Assembly (NCBI GenBank): GCA_018821435.1
Contig: JAHJME010000044.1
Span: 44,171 to 108,170 of the forward strand
Direction of reading: 5' to 3'
Source: Alphaproteobacteria bacterium
GTDB lineage: Bacteria > Pseudomonadota > Alphaproteobacteria > Caulobacterales > Caulobacteraceae
Length of the DNA stretch: 64,000 nucleotides
Made by a program: the position numbers and the translations under genes. The notes beneath the pieces are model-generated. The model ran no database searches. It had not been told where the DNA came from and worked only from the letters and a program-made list of their open reading frames with translations. Shown one piece after another: positions 7,716-16,560 of the stretch. Every line of letters starts with the position of its first letter. Position 1 is the first letter of the stretch.

Positions 7716-9916
7716 ACAAGCCCCTTAAGAACATCGTCGCCGCCGCCAGCCGCCGCGAGGTGCTGGTCGTCGGCGCCACCCTGGCCGGCGCATCGCTGCT
7801 GGTGGGCTGCTCGCTGCCCGACGCCCTGTCAGCCGGGTCGAAGATCGAGGTCGGCGCGTTCGGGCCGTTCCTGAAGTTCAGCCCCGACGGGACCGTGACG
7901 GTCATCTCGAAGCACATCGAGTTCGGCCAGGGCAACCACGCCGGCCTGGCCGCCATCGCCGCCGAGGAACTGGACGCCGACTGGGACAAGGTGAAGGTCG
8001 AACAGGCCGCCGCCAGCGCCAAGCTGTACGGCAATGCCATCATGGGCGGCACCCAGGGCACCGGCGGATCCTCGGCCATCGCCAATTCCTGGACCCAGCT
8101 TCGCACGGCCGGCGCGGCGGCGCGGGCGATGTTCGTCAGCGCGGCGGCGACCAAGTGGGGCGTCCCGGCCGGCGAGATCACCGTGGCCAACGGCGTCATC
8201 GCCCACGCCTCGGGCAAGCAGGCCGGTTTCGGCGATCTGGTGGCGGAGGCCGCCAAGGTCGCCCCGCCCACGGCCCCGAAGCTGAAGGACCCCAAGACCT
8301 TCACCCTGATCGGCACCGACCGAGTCCGCCGCAAGGACGCCCAGGCCAAGAGCAACGGCACGGCCCGCTATACCCAGGACGTCCGGCTGCCGGACATGCT
8401 GGTCGCCATGGTGGCCCACGCGCCCAAGTTCGGCGCCAAGGTGAAGTCGTTCGACGCGACCGAGGCCAAGAAGATCGCGGGCGTCACCGCCGTATATGAG
8501 ATCCCGACCGGCGTGGCCGTGGTCGCCAACTCTACCTGGGCTGCCAAACAGGGCCGCGACGCGCTCAAGGTCGAGTGGGACGAAGCCAAGGCCGAACAGC
8601 GCGGCTCCGCGCAGATCCTGGCCGCGTTCAAGGACCTGGCCTCGGGCAAGACCGCCGCGCCGGACGACAAGAAGACCGGCTGGAAATCGTTCGAGTCCAA
8701 GGGCGACGCGGCCAAGGCCGCCGCCGGGACCGCGGCCGTCGAGGTCGCCTACGACTTCCCGTACCTGGCCCACGCGACCATGGAGCCGATGAACTGCGTG
8801 GCCATGGTGGGCAAGGGTCCGACCCGGCTGGTCTTCGGCTCACAGACGCCGACCCTGGACCAGATCAACACGGCCGGGATCGTCCTGGCCCTGCCGGGGT
8901 CCATCGAGATCGAGACCCTCTTCGCCGGGGGCTCGTTCGGGCGCCGCGCCAATTTCCAGTCCGACTACGTCACCGAGTGCGTCCACATCGCCAAGAAGGT
9001 CGGGAAGGGCCGGCCGGTGAAGCTGGTGTGGACGCGCGAGGACGACATGCGCGCCGGTTACTACCGGCCGCTGGTGCATCACACCGTGCGGGTGACCACC
9101 GACGCCGACGGCTATCCCGCGACCTGGAAGCACCGCGTCGTCACCCAGTCGATCATGAAGGGCGCGCCGCCCGGATCGCCCGGCGGCGGCGGGGTCGACG
9201 CCACGGCGGTCGAGGGTGCGCTGGGATCGCCGTATCTGAAAGCCACGCCGATCGTCGACGCCCAACTGATCACGCCGGACGCGGGCGTGCCGGTGCTGTG
9301 GTGGCGTTCGGTGGGCGCGACCCATACCGCCTATGTGATGGAACACACCGTCGACCAGCTGGCGAAGAAGGCCGGCAAGGACCCGGTGGAGTACCGTCGC
9401 GCGCTCTACCAGAAGGCCGGGGCGGCCAGGCATCTGGCGGTGCTGAACCTGGCCGCCGAGAAGGCCGGCTGGACCACGCCCGCGACCGACGGCTGGACCC
9501 GTGGCGTCGCGGTGCACGAGAGCTTCGGCTCAGTCGTCGCCCAGGTGGCCGAGGTGAAGATGGAGAACGGCCAGCCCAAGGTGGGCCGGGTCGTCACCGC
9601 CGTGGACTGCGGCACGGCCATCTCGCCCGACCAGATCGCGGCGCAGATGGAGGGCGGGACCTGTTACGGCCTGTCGGCGGCGCTGTTCGGGAACATCACC
9701 CTGACCGGCGGCGTGGTCGACCAGCAGAACTTCGACACGTATCGCGTGCTGCGGAATTCCGAGGCGCCGACGGTGGAGACCTACATCGTGGCCTCGGCCA
9801 ATCCGCCCAGTGGCGTGGGCGAGCCCGGCACCCCGGTGATCGGCCCCGCCGTCGCCAACGCCCTGCTGGCGATCACCGGACAGCCGACGCTCAGCCAGCC
9901 GTTCGTCAAGGCTTAG
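7712..9916 (+). CDS. iorB: Molybdenum hydroxylase large subunit (isoquinoline 1-oxidoreductase beta type)
   Basis: 734-aa molybdopterin-binding subunit of the xanthine oxidase superfamily. The N-terminus has a twin-arginine signal (SRREVLVVGATLAG) with a lipobox-like LLVGC, so the enzyme is expected to be exported folded and perhaps lipid-anchored. Family landmarks include HIEFGQGNHAGLAAIAAEELD, the Gly-rich MGGTQGTGGSS, FAGGSFGRRANFQSDY, and near the C-terminus GVGEPGTPVIGPAVANAL with the glutamate expected to act as base. Two-subunit enzymes of this type lack the FAD subunit and usually donate to cytochromes. The MCD form of the cofactor is expected, consistent with xdhC and mocA elsewhere in the window. 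Confidence 0.92.
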   Translation: MNKPLKNIVAAASRREVLVVGATLAGASLLVGCSLPDALSAGSKIEVGAFGPFLKFSPDGTVTVISKHIEFGQGNHAGLAAIAAEELDADWDKVKVEQAAASAKLYGNAIMGGTQGTGGSSAIANSWTQLRTAGAAARAMFVSAAATKWGVPAGEITVANGVIAHASGKQAGFGDLVAEAAKVAPPTAPKLKDPKTFTLIGTDRVRRKDAQAKSNGTARYTQDVRLPDMLVAMVAHAPKFGAKVKSFDATEAKKIAGVTAVYEIPTGVAVVANSTWAAKQGRDALKVEWDEAKAEQRGSAQILAAFKDLASGKTAAPDDKKTGWKSFESKGDAAKAAAGTAAVEVAYDFPYLAHATMEPMNCVAMVGKGPTRLVFGSQTPTLDQINTAGIVLALPGSIEIETLFAGGSFGRRANFQSDYVTECVHIAKKVGKGRPVKLVWTREDDMRAGYYRPLVHHTVRVTTDADGYPATWKHRVVTQSIMKGAPPGSPGGGGVDATAVEGALGSPYLKATPIVDAQLITPDAGVPVLWWRSVGATHTAYVMEHTVDQLAKKAGKDPVEYRRALYQKAGAARHLAVLNLAAEKAGWTTPATDGWTRGVAVHESFGSVVAQVAEVKMENGQPKVGRVVTAVDCGTAISPDQIAAQMEGGTCYGLSAALFGNITLTGGVVDQQNFDTYRVLRNSEAPTVETYIVASANPPSGVGEPGTPVIGPAVANALLAITGQPTLSQPFVKA

Positions 9917-9939
9917 CGACGTGTGCTAGCCACCCCCGC

Positions 9940-10854
9940 ATGAACTTCGACATCATGCGGCTGATCGCGGCGCTGCTGGTGGTGGTGAGCCACACCTTCC
10001 CGCTGGCCGGTCAGGCGCCGTTCCGGATCATGGGCGTCGAGGACCTGGGCGCGCTGGGCGTCTCGGTCTTCTTCGTGATCAGCGGCTATCTGGTCAGCGC
10101 CAGCTATGTGCGCGATCCCAAGGCCTATCTGCTCAAGCGCGTCCTGCGGATCGAGCCCGGCCTGATCGCCTCGCTGGTGGTGACCGTGGGCCTGCTGGCC
10201 TTCGTCACCACGGCGCCGGCGGCGGAGTACTGGCCTCAGGCGGCGATGTACGTGGTCCGCAACGCCCTGCTCTATCCCGCCACCTACGCCCTGCCCGGCG
10301 TGTTCCAGGACGTGCCGATGGCCGGCGTGGTCAACGGCGTGCTCTGGACGCTCCGGCTCGAGTTCACCTTCTACGTCGTGCTGATGCTCATCGGGGCGCG
10401 CCTAAGGCTGGTGCTGGCGCTGCTGGCGGTCTGCGCCCTGGTGGTCGTGGCCATGACCTTCACCCACCCGCACTGGGCCGAGGAGAAGCTGACACGGATC
10501 ACTTTCCTGGGCGCGCGCAACGGCCTGCTGTTCTTCGCCGGGGTGGCGATCCAGCTTTCGCGCTGGAAGATCCCGCTTTGGCTGGGCGGCGTGTCGGTGG
10601 TGGCGTTCCCGGTCCTGGGCCCCCTGGCGCTGCCGACGGCGGTGCTGGGCCTGGCGCGGCCGGGCAAGCTGCCGGCCGACCTCAGCTATGGGGTCTATAT
10701 CTATGCCTTCCCGATCCAGCAGGTGCTGGCGGCCTATGGCCAGCTGAACGTCGTCACCGCCGTGCTGGCGGTGCTGCCGTTCGCCGCGGCGAGCTGGTTC
10801 CTGGTGGAAAAGCCGGCCCTGAAACTGAAGCCCGGACCGCGTCCCGCCTGGTGA
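9940..10854 (+). CDS. Acyltransferase 3 family integral membrane protein
   Basis: 304 aa with about ten hydrophobic segments. The start has the family pattern FDIMRLIAALLVVVSHTFPL, with the histidine thought to be catalytic, followed by GVSVFFVISGYLVSASY. Members O-acylate sugars of surface polysaccharides or lipids; the acceptor here is unknown. The gene starts 23 bases after iorB on the same strand, but nothing else links their functions. No glycan gene is adjacent. Confidence 0.88.
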   Translation: MNFDIMRLIAALLVVVSHTFPLAGQAPFRIMGVEDLGALGVSVFFVISGYLVSASYVRDPKAYLLKRVLRIEPGLIASLVVTVGLLAFVTTAPAAEYWPQAAMYVVRNALLYPATYALPGVFQDVPMAGVVNGVLWTLRLEFTFYVVLMLIGARLRLVLALLAVCALVVVAMTFTHPHWAEEKLTRITFLGARNGLLFFAGVAIQLSRWKIPLWLGGVSVVAFPVLGPLALPTAVLGLARPGKLPADLSYGVYIYAFPIQQVLAAYGQLNVVTAVLAVLPFAAASWFLVEKPALKLKPGPRPAW

Positions 10855-10932
10855 ACAGGAAAATCGTCGGGTTCCGGTGAACCAATCACGGTTTCGTGCG
10901 CTCTCGCTTGGCATACTACTCAGGAGAGACAC

Positions 10933-11229
10933 ATGCGCTTCGCCATCACCGCCATCGCCGCCCTCGGCGCGCTCAGCATGGCTGCTTGCAGCAAGCCCGC
11001 CGAAAAGGCCGCCGACGCCCAAGCCGACGCCGTCCAGGCCGACGCCAACGCCGCCGCCGACACGCTGAACGCCCAAGCCGACGCCACGAAGGCGAACGCT
11101 GACGCCGCCGCCGACGCCACCAAGGCCAACGCCGACGCCACCGCCGAGAACCTCGAAGCCAAGGCCGACGCGACCAAGGAAGCGGGCGAGGCCAAGGCCG
11201 ACGCCATCAAGGACGCGGCCAAGAAATAA
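10933..11229 (+). CDS. Ala-rich coiled-coil lipoprotein, Lpp-like
   Basis: 98-aa lipoprotein: a signal sequence with lipobox SMAAC (Cys near residue 17), then an almost pure Ala/Asp/Lys/Asn/Glu helix with repeated blocks (ADATKANADA occurs twice in tandem) and a KK end. The layout resembles Braun-type lipoproteins, whose C-terminal lysine is joined to peptidoglycan, and also 11-residue LEA-like repeats; which applies is inference. AGGAGA lies about ten bases before the ATG. A strong terminator follows, so it is probably an abundant single-gene transcript. Confidence 0.8.
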   Translation: MRFAITAIAALGALSMAACSKPAEKAADAQADAVQADANAAADTLNAQADATKANADAAADATKANADATAENLEAKADATKEAGEAKADAIKDAAKK

Positions 11230-11257
11230 GTTCGTAGTCACCGACACCTACGAACCG

Positions 11258-11292
11258 AAGGCCCCGAAGCTCACCTGAGCTTCGGGGCCTTT
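11258..11292 (+). terminator. Rho-independent terminator after the Ala-rich lipoprotein gene, inside the end of the convergent PepSY gene
   Basis: AAGGCCCCGAAGCTCA, a CC loop and TGAGCTTCGGGGCCTTT form a near-perfect hairpin with a T-rich tail. The left flank (AAGG on this strand) makes it usable from the other side as well. It covers the last codons and stop of the PepSY gene on the minus strand. A second small hairpin (TTCGTAG and CTACGAA, 11231-11254) lies just before it. Confidence 0.85.
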
Positions 11293-12668
11293 CTCTTTGT
11301 GAGCTGGCCCAGGTCGGATTTGGCGCGCCGCCAGCCCAGCCAGACGCCGGTGGCCACGCCCGCGCCGGCAAAGACCAACAGCACCACCATCGCCACGTAC
11401 CAGGGCGCCCCGCCGCGCAGGCCGTTGATCACGTCCAGCCGGTGCAGGCCGGTGAACAGCCAGCGGAAGGCCCGGCCCGGCCCGTCCACCTGCGCCAGCA
11501 CCTGGCCCGACGCCGGATCCAGGTAGAAGCGCACCTTGTCCTGAAGCTCGACGCGATAGGCCGGCAGCTTCGCCTGCCCGTCATGGCCGTCGTAATAGTA
11601 GGCGTCCGGCTGGGTGATCAGCCCGGCGCTCAAGGCCGGGCCGAGCCGGCCTGCTGCGGCGGCCAGGTCTTTGGGCGCCAACACCGCGGGCCGCGCCTGC
11701 GCATCCAGCCGCACGCCGTCCGCCATCAGATACAGCGTCCCGCCGAGGGGGGCCGCCGTGATCTGGCGCGCCGTCACCCCCTGGACCCGAGCGGCGGTGA
11801 CGGCCTCGCGCAAATCGCCAAAGGCGAAGGCGCCGGTCACCTGCTCGCCCCGCGGGTCGCCGGGACTGTCCAGGAAGCCCCAGGGGTTCATGGAGACCAG
11901 GCCGCTGGCGACCCACGTCAGGGTCAGGATCCCGGCGAAGAGCCCGGTCAGGTGGTGCCAGGCCATCAGCCCGCGATAGGGCGTCACTCGCTTGCCCCCC
12001 CACGGCCGCCAGGAAATGACGCCCAGGTAGAGGCCGGTGACCGTCAGGAATATCCCGACGAGGGAGGTCCAGTTCACCACCTGGGCCCACAGTTTGACGT
12101 CGGCGCGCAGCACTTCCGGATAGAGCCAGTGCGGGATCGGCCCCAGCCAGTTCAGCACCTTCTCGCGGGCGTTCACCACCTGGGACACCGCCCCGGTGTG
12201 GGCCGAGACGTAGATGTCCGTGCGGGCCGGATCGTCGAAGTGGAACAGGTAGAACGGCCGGCGTTTGTTGAAATAGCCGGTGACCGTCCACTGATCCCGC
12301 GCGATGGCCTCGGGCGTCCCCGGCTTGCCGCCGATGCCGTGCGCGGTCGCATAAGCCTGGGCGACGCGCGCCGCCTGGTCGCTCGATATGCGGTGGATCG
12401 GCTGACCGGTCGTCAGGTCCAGCACCTGGTTGTCGAAGCGCAGCACGGAGCGGCCCGCCAGGTCTTCGACCGTGGCCCGCTCGACCTGGATCACCTCCTG
12501 GATGTCGCCGAAGACGCAGCACTGGCCCCAGGCGACCGGGGGTAGGCCCGCCGCCCGCTCCTCGTCCGTGACCTCGGGCCAGTGGACGAAAAGCATCACG
12601 ATGCCGCTCAGGAACCAGAGCAGCATCAGCAGGCCCATGACGATGCCCACGTAGCGGTGGAGCACCAC
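11271..12668 (-). CDS. PepSY domain membrane protein (iron-uptake-associated type)
   Basis: 465 aa with an N-terminal TM helix (HRYVGIVMGLLMLLWFLSG), periplasmic PepSY-type segments, central TM helices around ISWRPWGGKRVTPYRGLMAWHH, and a C-terminal TM helix. Such proteins accompany siderophore receptors and are thought to act as inner-membrane reductases; the conserved histidines HRY and WHH fit haem or metal binding. It follows the TonB receptor by about 46 bases. The GTG start is the first canonical one available, but it cuts into what looks like a normal basic N-terminal tail (ARKPWAPKWLV), so the true start may be a non-standard codon upstream. Confidence 0.8.
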   Translation of the reverse strand: MVLHRYVGIVMGLLMLLWFLSGIVMLFVHWPEVTDEERAAGLPPVAWGQCCVFGDIQEVIQVERATVEDLAGRSVLRFDNQVLDLTTGQPIHRISSDQAARVAQAYATAHGIGGKPGTPEAIARDQWTVTGYFNKRRPFYLFHFDDPARTDIYVSAHTGAVSQVVNAREKVLNWLGPIPHWLYPEVLRADVKLWAQVVNWTSLVGIFLTVTGLYLGVISWRPWGGKRVTPYRGLMAWHHLTGLFAGILTLTWVASGLVSMNPWGFLDSPGDPRGEQVTGAFAFGDLREAVTAARVQGVTARQITAAPLGGTLYLMADGVRLDAQARPAVLAPKDLAAAAGRLGPALSAGLITQPDAYYYDGHDGQAKLPAYRVELQDKVRFYLDPASGQVLAQVDGPGRAFRWLFTGLHRLDVINGLRGGAPWYVAMVVLLVFAGAGVATGVWLGWRRAKSDLGQLTKRKAPKLR

Positions 12669-12714
12669 CAGCCACTTGGGCGCCCAGGGCTTGCGGGCGG
12701 GCTTGGTGACGAGA

Positions 12715-14694
12715 TCAGAAGTTATAGGCGTAGCTCACGTGCAAGGTCCGGGGCACGCCCCGGAAGCGGTAGAAGAAGCGCTGCGTCGAGAGGTCGATGG
12801 CCGCCGAGTTGACCCGGGTAGCGTAGTCCTCGTCGAAGGCGTTCTCCAACCGCGCCGTGACGCGGTGCTTGCGCGCCTTGTCGATGAAAACGTAGGCCGC
12901 GACGTCGGCGACCACATAGTCCCCATAGTTCACTCGGCCGAAGCCGCTCACCGTCTGGGAAACATCGCCCACCCAGAGCAAGCTGGCCGAGGCGCCGAAG
13001 GGGTGCTGGGCGGGATCGTACTGGATCGTGGCCTTGGCCTGGGCCTCCGGGATCCGGTCGAACTGGCGCCCGGCGCCCTCGGCGCGGGTGCGCGTATAGG
13101 TATAGGAGGCGCGTGCCGAGATCGCGTCCATGAGCTGGGCCGTGCCATTGAGCTCCACCCCCCGCGTCTTCACCTTGTCGGCGACGTTGACGTAGATCCC
13201 GTCCGGGAAGGCCGGCAGGTCGTAGACGTCGACGATCAGGTCGTCGATCTTCCTCGCGAAGCCGGTGAGTTGCCAGGTGAAGCGGCCGCCCTGGACCTGT
13301 CCGCCGATGGCGATGTTGCCGTTCAGGCTCTGCTCGGGCTTCAGGTCGGTGTTGCCCACGGCGCAGCAGGGGTCAAAGGCGTAGAGCTGTTCGGCGCTGG
13401 GCAGGATGAACGACGTGCCCAACATCCCCTCCAGATAGACCGCGGGGGTCACGTCCCAGCGGCCGGACAGGTTCCAGACCGCCTTGTCATGGCCGTCGGT
13501 CTTGTTGAAGCGGACGCCGGCGGCCAGGTGGGCGTTCTCGAACAGGTCGTCGGTGGTGCGCACCTGGGCGATGAAGGCGTGGACCTTCTCGGTCTGCGGC
13601 GCGATCAGCAGCACCTCGTCGCGGCCGTTGAAGTTCTGGAAGTCGTAGCCCAGGTCGACCTCGAACCCGCGCTGCAGGTTCAGCTTGGCCAGGACGCTGA
13701 CGCCGTAGTCCTCGTAGCCCCAGTAGGTCAGGTCATCGACGATGACGCCGGGGGCGGACGGATTGCCGGGCACGTTGTTGACCGTCGAATAGACGCTGTC
13801 CCAGTCGTGGTAGTAGCCCTTCACCGAGAGCTGGACCTGCTCGCTGGCGGTCCAATCCAGGCTGGCGCTGGCGATCTCCTCGTCGCGGTCGTTGAACGAC
13901 AGGCGCGTCAGGCGCGGACCGGGATAGTCCAGGTGCGCGTCGGTGTGCTGGTAGTAGAGGTTGGCCTTGAGGTCGGGCGTCAGGTCGAAGCCCAGCTTGC
14001 CGCCGAAGCTGACCACGTCGTAGCCGCGCTTGCGGGCCGTCGCGCTGGGCTGGAAGACGTCGAACGTCTTGTAGCCATCGGCCTCATCCTTCGAGACCCA
14101 GGCCACGAACCGGCCTTGGCCCACAGCGCCGCGGACCATGGCGTTGGCGTGGACGCCCTGGTTGGTGTCGCCGCCCACCGTGAAATTCCCGCTGAGCGCG
14201 TCGGAATAGGCGCGGGTCACCACGTTGATCACCCCGGCGGCGGCCTGGGTGCCGTAGAACAGGCTTTGGCCGCCCTTCAGCACTTCGATCCGCTCGACCA
14301 TGCTGGCCGGCAGCGTGTCGGCCGGGCTGGTCGAGGTATAGAGGCGATTGTTGATCCGCACGCCGTCGACAAGCCAGAGGACATCGCCCGTCCGCGAGCC
14401 CTGCAGCGAGATGTCCGCGTACGAGAACGGCCCGTTGCGGGGCGAGATGAACAGGCCCGGCGTTTGCATCTGCAGCGCCTGCGACACGTCCACATAGGCG
14501 TTGCGGCGCACGGTCTCGCCGGTGATCGTCTCCAGGTCGCTGCCATAGCGCGACAGTTCCTGCGGCAGGGTTTCGTCCAGCCGCGCGCCAGTCACCACCA
14601 GTTCGTCCACCTCGGCCGCGCCGTCGGCGGCCTGCGCCGCGCCGGCCATGGCGCCCAGCGCCGCGCCCAGCAGCCAGTAAGTCCGCATCCCCAT
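12715..14694 (-). CDS. TonB-dependent outer membrane receptor paired with PepSY protein
   Basis: 659-aa receptor: signal peptide MGMRTYWLLGAALGAMAGAA, plug starting VDELVVTGARL, the typical LWLVDGVRINNRLY and VERIEVLKGGQSLFYGT plug motifs, then the barrel, ending in YAYNF. The size is that of siderophore or cobalamin receptors. FDPCCAVGNTDLKPEQS carries an adjacent cysteine pair in an outer loop. The start at MGMRTY is chosen because GAGGGG lies at the right distance. The PepSY partner suggests an iron chelate as cargo; a divergent membrane-bound regulator lies 151 bases away. Confidence 0.92.
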   Translation of the reverse strand: MGMRTYWLLGAALGAMAGAAQAADGAAEVDELVVTGARLDETLPQELSRYGSDLETITGETVRRNAYVDVSQALQMQTPGLFISPRNGPFSYADISLQGSRTGDVLWLVDGVRINNRLYTSTSPADTLPASMVERIEVLKGGQSLFYGTQAAAGVINVVTRAYSDALSGNFTVGGDTNQGVHANAMVRGAVGQGRFVAWVSKDEADGYKTFDVFQPSATARKRGYDVVSFGGKLGFDLTPDLKANLYYQHTDAHLDYPGPRLTRLSFNDRDEEIASASLDWTASEQVQLSVKGYYHDWDSVYSTVNNVPGNPSAPGVIVDDLTYWGYEDYGVSVLAKLNLQRGFEVDLGYDFQNFNGRDEVLLIAPQTEKVHAFIAQVRTTDDLFENAHLAAGVRFNKTDGHDKAVWNLSGRWDVTPAVYLEGMLGTSFILPSAEQLYAFDPCCAVGNTDLKPEQSLNGNIAIGGQVQGGRFTWQLTGFARKIDDLIVDVYDLPAFPDGIYVNVADKVKTRGVELNGTAQLMDAISARASYTYTRTRAEGAGRQFDRIPEAQAKATIQYDPAQHPFGASASLLWVGDVSQTVSGFGRVNYGDYVVADVAAYVFIDKARKHRVTARLENAFDEDYATRVNSAAIDLSTQRFFYRFRGVPRTLHVSYAYNF

Positions 14695-14802
14695 CCGATC
14701 TATCCCCTCAGCATCCCGCGCGGTCTGACGCCGCGTCATCCAGTGGCCGGGGCGTTAGGGCGCGTGCGGCGAGCACACCCGTACTTTACGGTTTCCATGC
14801 GC

Positions 14803-14822
14803 GTTACAGAGGGTTACAGGGG
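14803..14822 (+). promoter_or_regulatory. Tandem 10-base direct repeat, candidate operator
   Basis: GTTACAGAGG is followed directly by GTTACAGGGG, two copies differing at one base and spaced one helical turn apart. They lie 24-43 bases before the start of the winged-helix regulator and within the intergenic region it shares with the TonB receptor. Direct repeats at about ten-base spacing are the usual binding mode of winged-helix (OmpR/ToxR-like) regulators. The assignment to the neighbouring regulator is inference. Confidence 0.5.
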
Positions 14823-14845
14823 CCTTGGGGTCTCGAAAGTCGGGT

Positions 14846-16045
14846 ATGAGCGAGCAGCGTTCCGAAGCCTTGGCGACGCAGGTGGCGCGGATCCGCGAGA
14901 GCGGCATCCTGGGGCGCAGCCATGGGCTGGCGCGGCTGTTCGACTACCTGGCCGATCCGGCGCGCGGCGGGCGCACCCAGCGCGAGGCCGACGTGGCCCA
15001 GGACGTGTTCGGCCGCGAGCTGGACCTGTCGGGCGACGCCTCGGTGCGGGTCTATGTCCACCGCCTGCGCAAGAAGCTGGACGACTTCTACGCCGGGCCG
15101 GGGGCGTCCGAACCGCACCGCTTGGTGATCCCGGTGGGCGAGTACCGGCTGGACGTGACCGAGGTCAGCGCCGAGGTCGTGGCCGTCGCGACGAAGACCC
15201 GCCCCCGCTGGCTGTGGCCGGCCGTGGCAGCGGCGACCCTGCTGCTGGCCGCCAACGCCGGCGCCTGGTGGTGGGTCGCCCAAGAGGCCGCGCCTTCGCG
15301 CGAACTGGCCCGAACCGCCGCGTCGCCGCTGTGGGCCGGCATCGGCCGCGACCGGCCGGTGATCGTTGTGGTGGGCGACTACTATATCTTCGGCGACACC
15401 GACTACGGCGACGGGCCCAAGCGGATGATCCGCGCCTTCGAGATCAACTCGCCGGCCGACCTCGACGCCTGGCTGATGGACAATCCGCAGCTCCAGGGCC
15501 GCTACATCGACCTCGACACCTATTACACGCCCGTGGGCGCCACCCTGGCGCTGCGCGAGATCATGCCTCTGGTGCGCCAGTCGGCGGGCGGCATCGACCG
15601 GGTGCGGGTGATCACCGCCTCGCACCTGACCCCCGACCTGATGAAGAGCGCCGATATCGTCTACGTGGGCTACCTGTCGGCGTTGCGCATGCTGCAGGAG
15701 CCGGTGTTCGAGCGCTCGCGCTTCGCCATCGGCTCGACCTACGACGAGTTGATCGACCGCAAGACCGGGCAGAGTTTCGTCTCCGGCGCCGGGACCGCCT
15801 CGGGCGACCGCCCGAACCGCGACTATGGCTACCTGGCGCGCTTCCAAGGTCCCGCCGGAAATCACTTCATCATCGTGGCCGGCAACCGCGACATCGGGGT
15901 GATGCAAATGGCCGAGGTGGCCACCGACCCCGGCGCGCTGGCGCGACTGAAGATCCAGGGCGAGGGGGCCGTGGAAGCGCTCTACGAGGTGGACGGCGTC
16001 GGTCGCACCGCCCTGGGCGCCAAGCCGGTGATCGCCGCCCGCTGA
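14846..16045 (+). CDS. Membrane-anchored winged-helix regulator with a periplasmic domain (ToxR/CadC-like layout)
   Basis: 399 aa. Residues ~15-115 form a winged-helix DNA-binding domain; QREADVAQDVFGRELD, ASVRVYVHRLRKKLDDFY and RLVIPVGEYRLDV follow the pattern seen in adenylate-cyclase- and CadC-linked regulators. A single TM segment follows at about 122-142 (WLWPAVAAATLLLAANAGAW), then a periplasmic domain of about 250 aa with DYYIFGDTDYGDGPKR that I do not recognise. Start at MSEQRS. It is divergent from the TonB receptor and PepSY genes and probably senses a periplasmic state to control them; this is inferred from layout. Confidence 0.75.
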   Translation: MSEQRSEALATQVARIRESGILGRSHGLARLFDYLADPARGGRTQREADVAQDVFGRELDLSGDASVRVYVHRLRKKLDDFYAGPGASEPHRLVIPVGEYRLDVTEVSAEVVAVATKTRPRWLWPAVAAATLLLAANAGAWWWVAQEAAPSRELARTAASPLWAGIGRDRPVIVVVGDYYIFGDTDYGDGPKRMIRAFEINSPADLDAWLMDNPQLQGRYIDLDTYYTPVGATLALREIMPLVRQSAGGIDRVRVITASHLTPDLMKSADIVYVGYLSALRMLQEPVFERSRFAIGSTYDELIDRKTGQSFVSGAGTASGDRPNRDYGYLARFQGPAGNHFIIVAGNRDIGVMQMAEVATDPGALARLKIQGEGAVEALYEVDGVGRTALGAKPVIAAR

Positions 16046-16095
16046 ACTCCTGGGCGGCCTGGCCGTTCTATCGGCTAACGCCGAAGGAGCCCGTC

Positions 16096-16470
16096 ATGAC
16101 CGCGAAGAAGCCCACGCACCCGCTGATCCCCGCCGACCGGGTCAACGGAACCGAAGTCTACAACCAGGCCGGCGAGAAGCTGGGCAAGATCGAGGACATC
16201 GCCATCGAGAAAGTCTCGGGGGAGGTGGCCTATGCGATCCTGTCGTTCGGCGGGGTGCTGGGCATCGGCGCCAAGTACCACCCCGTGCCGTGGCGCCTGT
16301 TGAAGTACGACGCCGACAAGCGCGCCTACACGATCCCCATGGACAAGGCCGCGCTGGAGCGCGCGCCGATGATCGACGAGAAGGAACTCAGCGGCTGGAA
16401 CGACGAGCTCAGCCGCGAAGCCATCTACGGCTACTACTCCAGCTATGGCGTCGGCCCCTACTGGGGCTAG
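16096..16470 (+). CDS. PRC-barrel domain protein
   Basis: 124-aa cytoplasmic protein with one PRC-barrel domain: NGTEVYNQAGEKLGKIEDI, then VAYAILSFGGVLGIGAKYHPVPWRLL. The C-terminus is Tyr/Gly-rich (YGYYSSYGVGPYWG). PRC-barrel proteins of this short type are commonly stress-induced in alphaproteobacteria, but the function is unknown. AAGGAG precedes the ATG. A near match to the EcfG promoter (TGAAC-N16-CGTT, 16043-16067) lies upstream. Confidence 0.88.
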   Translation: MTAKKPTHPLIPADRVNGTEVYNQAGEKLGKIEDIAIEKVSGEVAYAILSFGGVLGIGAKYHPVPWRLLKYDADKRAYTIPMDKAALERAPMIDEKELSGWNDELSREAIYGYYSSYGVGPYWG

Positions 16471-16560
16471 CCAGCGGTTTCACATTGGGTTCAGGTGCGA
16501 CGCGCGAATAGAGAGGCGGCCCTCATCCTTTCGGCAACTCCCAGCGTACCTGAGACCCCC

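Noticed and set aside
12676..16470. 1264-aa plus-strand open frame
   Set aside because: Its first 3.4 kb is antisense to the TonB receptor and out of frame with the winged-helix regulator; only the final 124 codons (PRC-barrel) are real.
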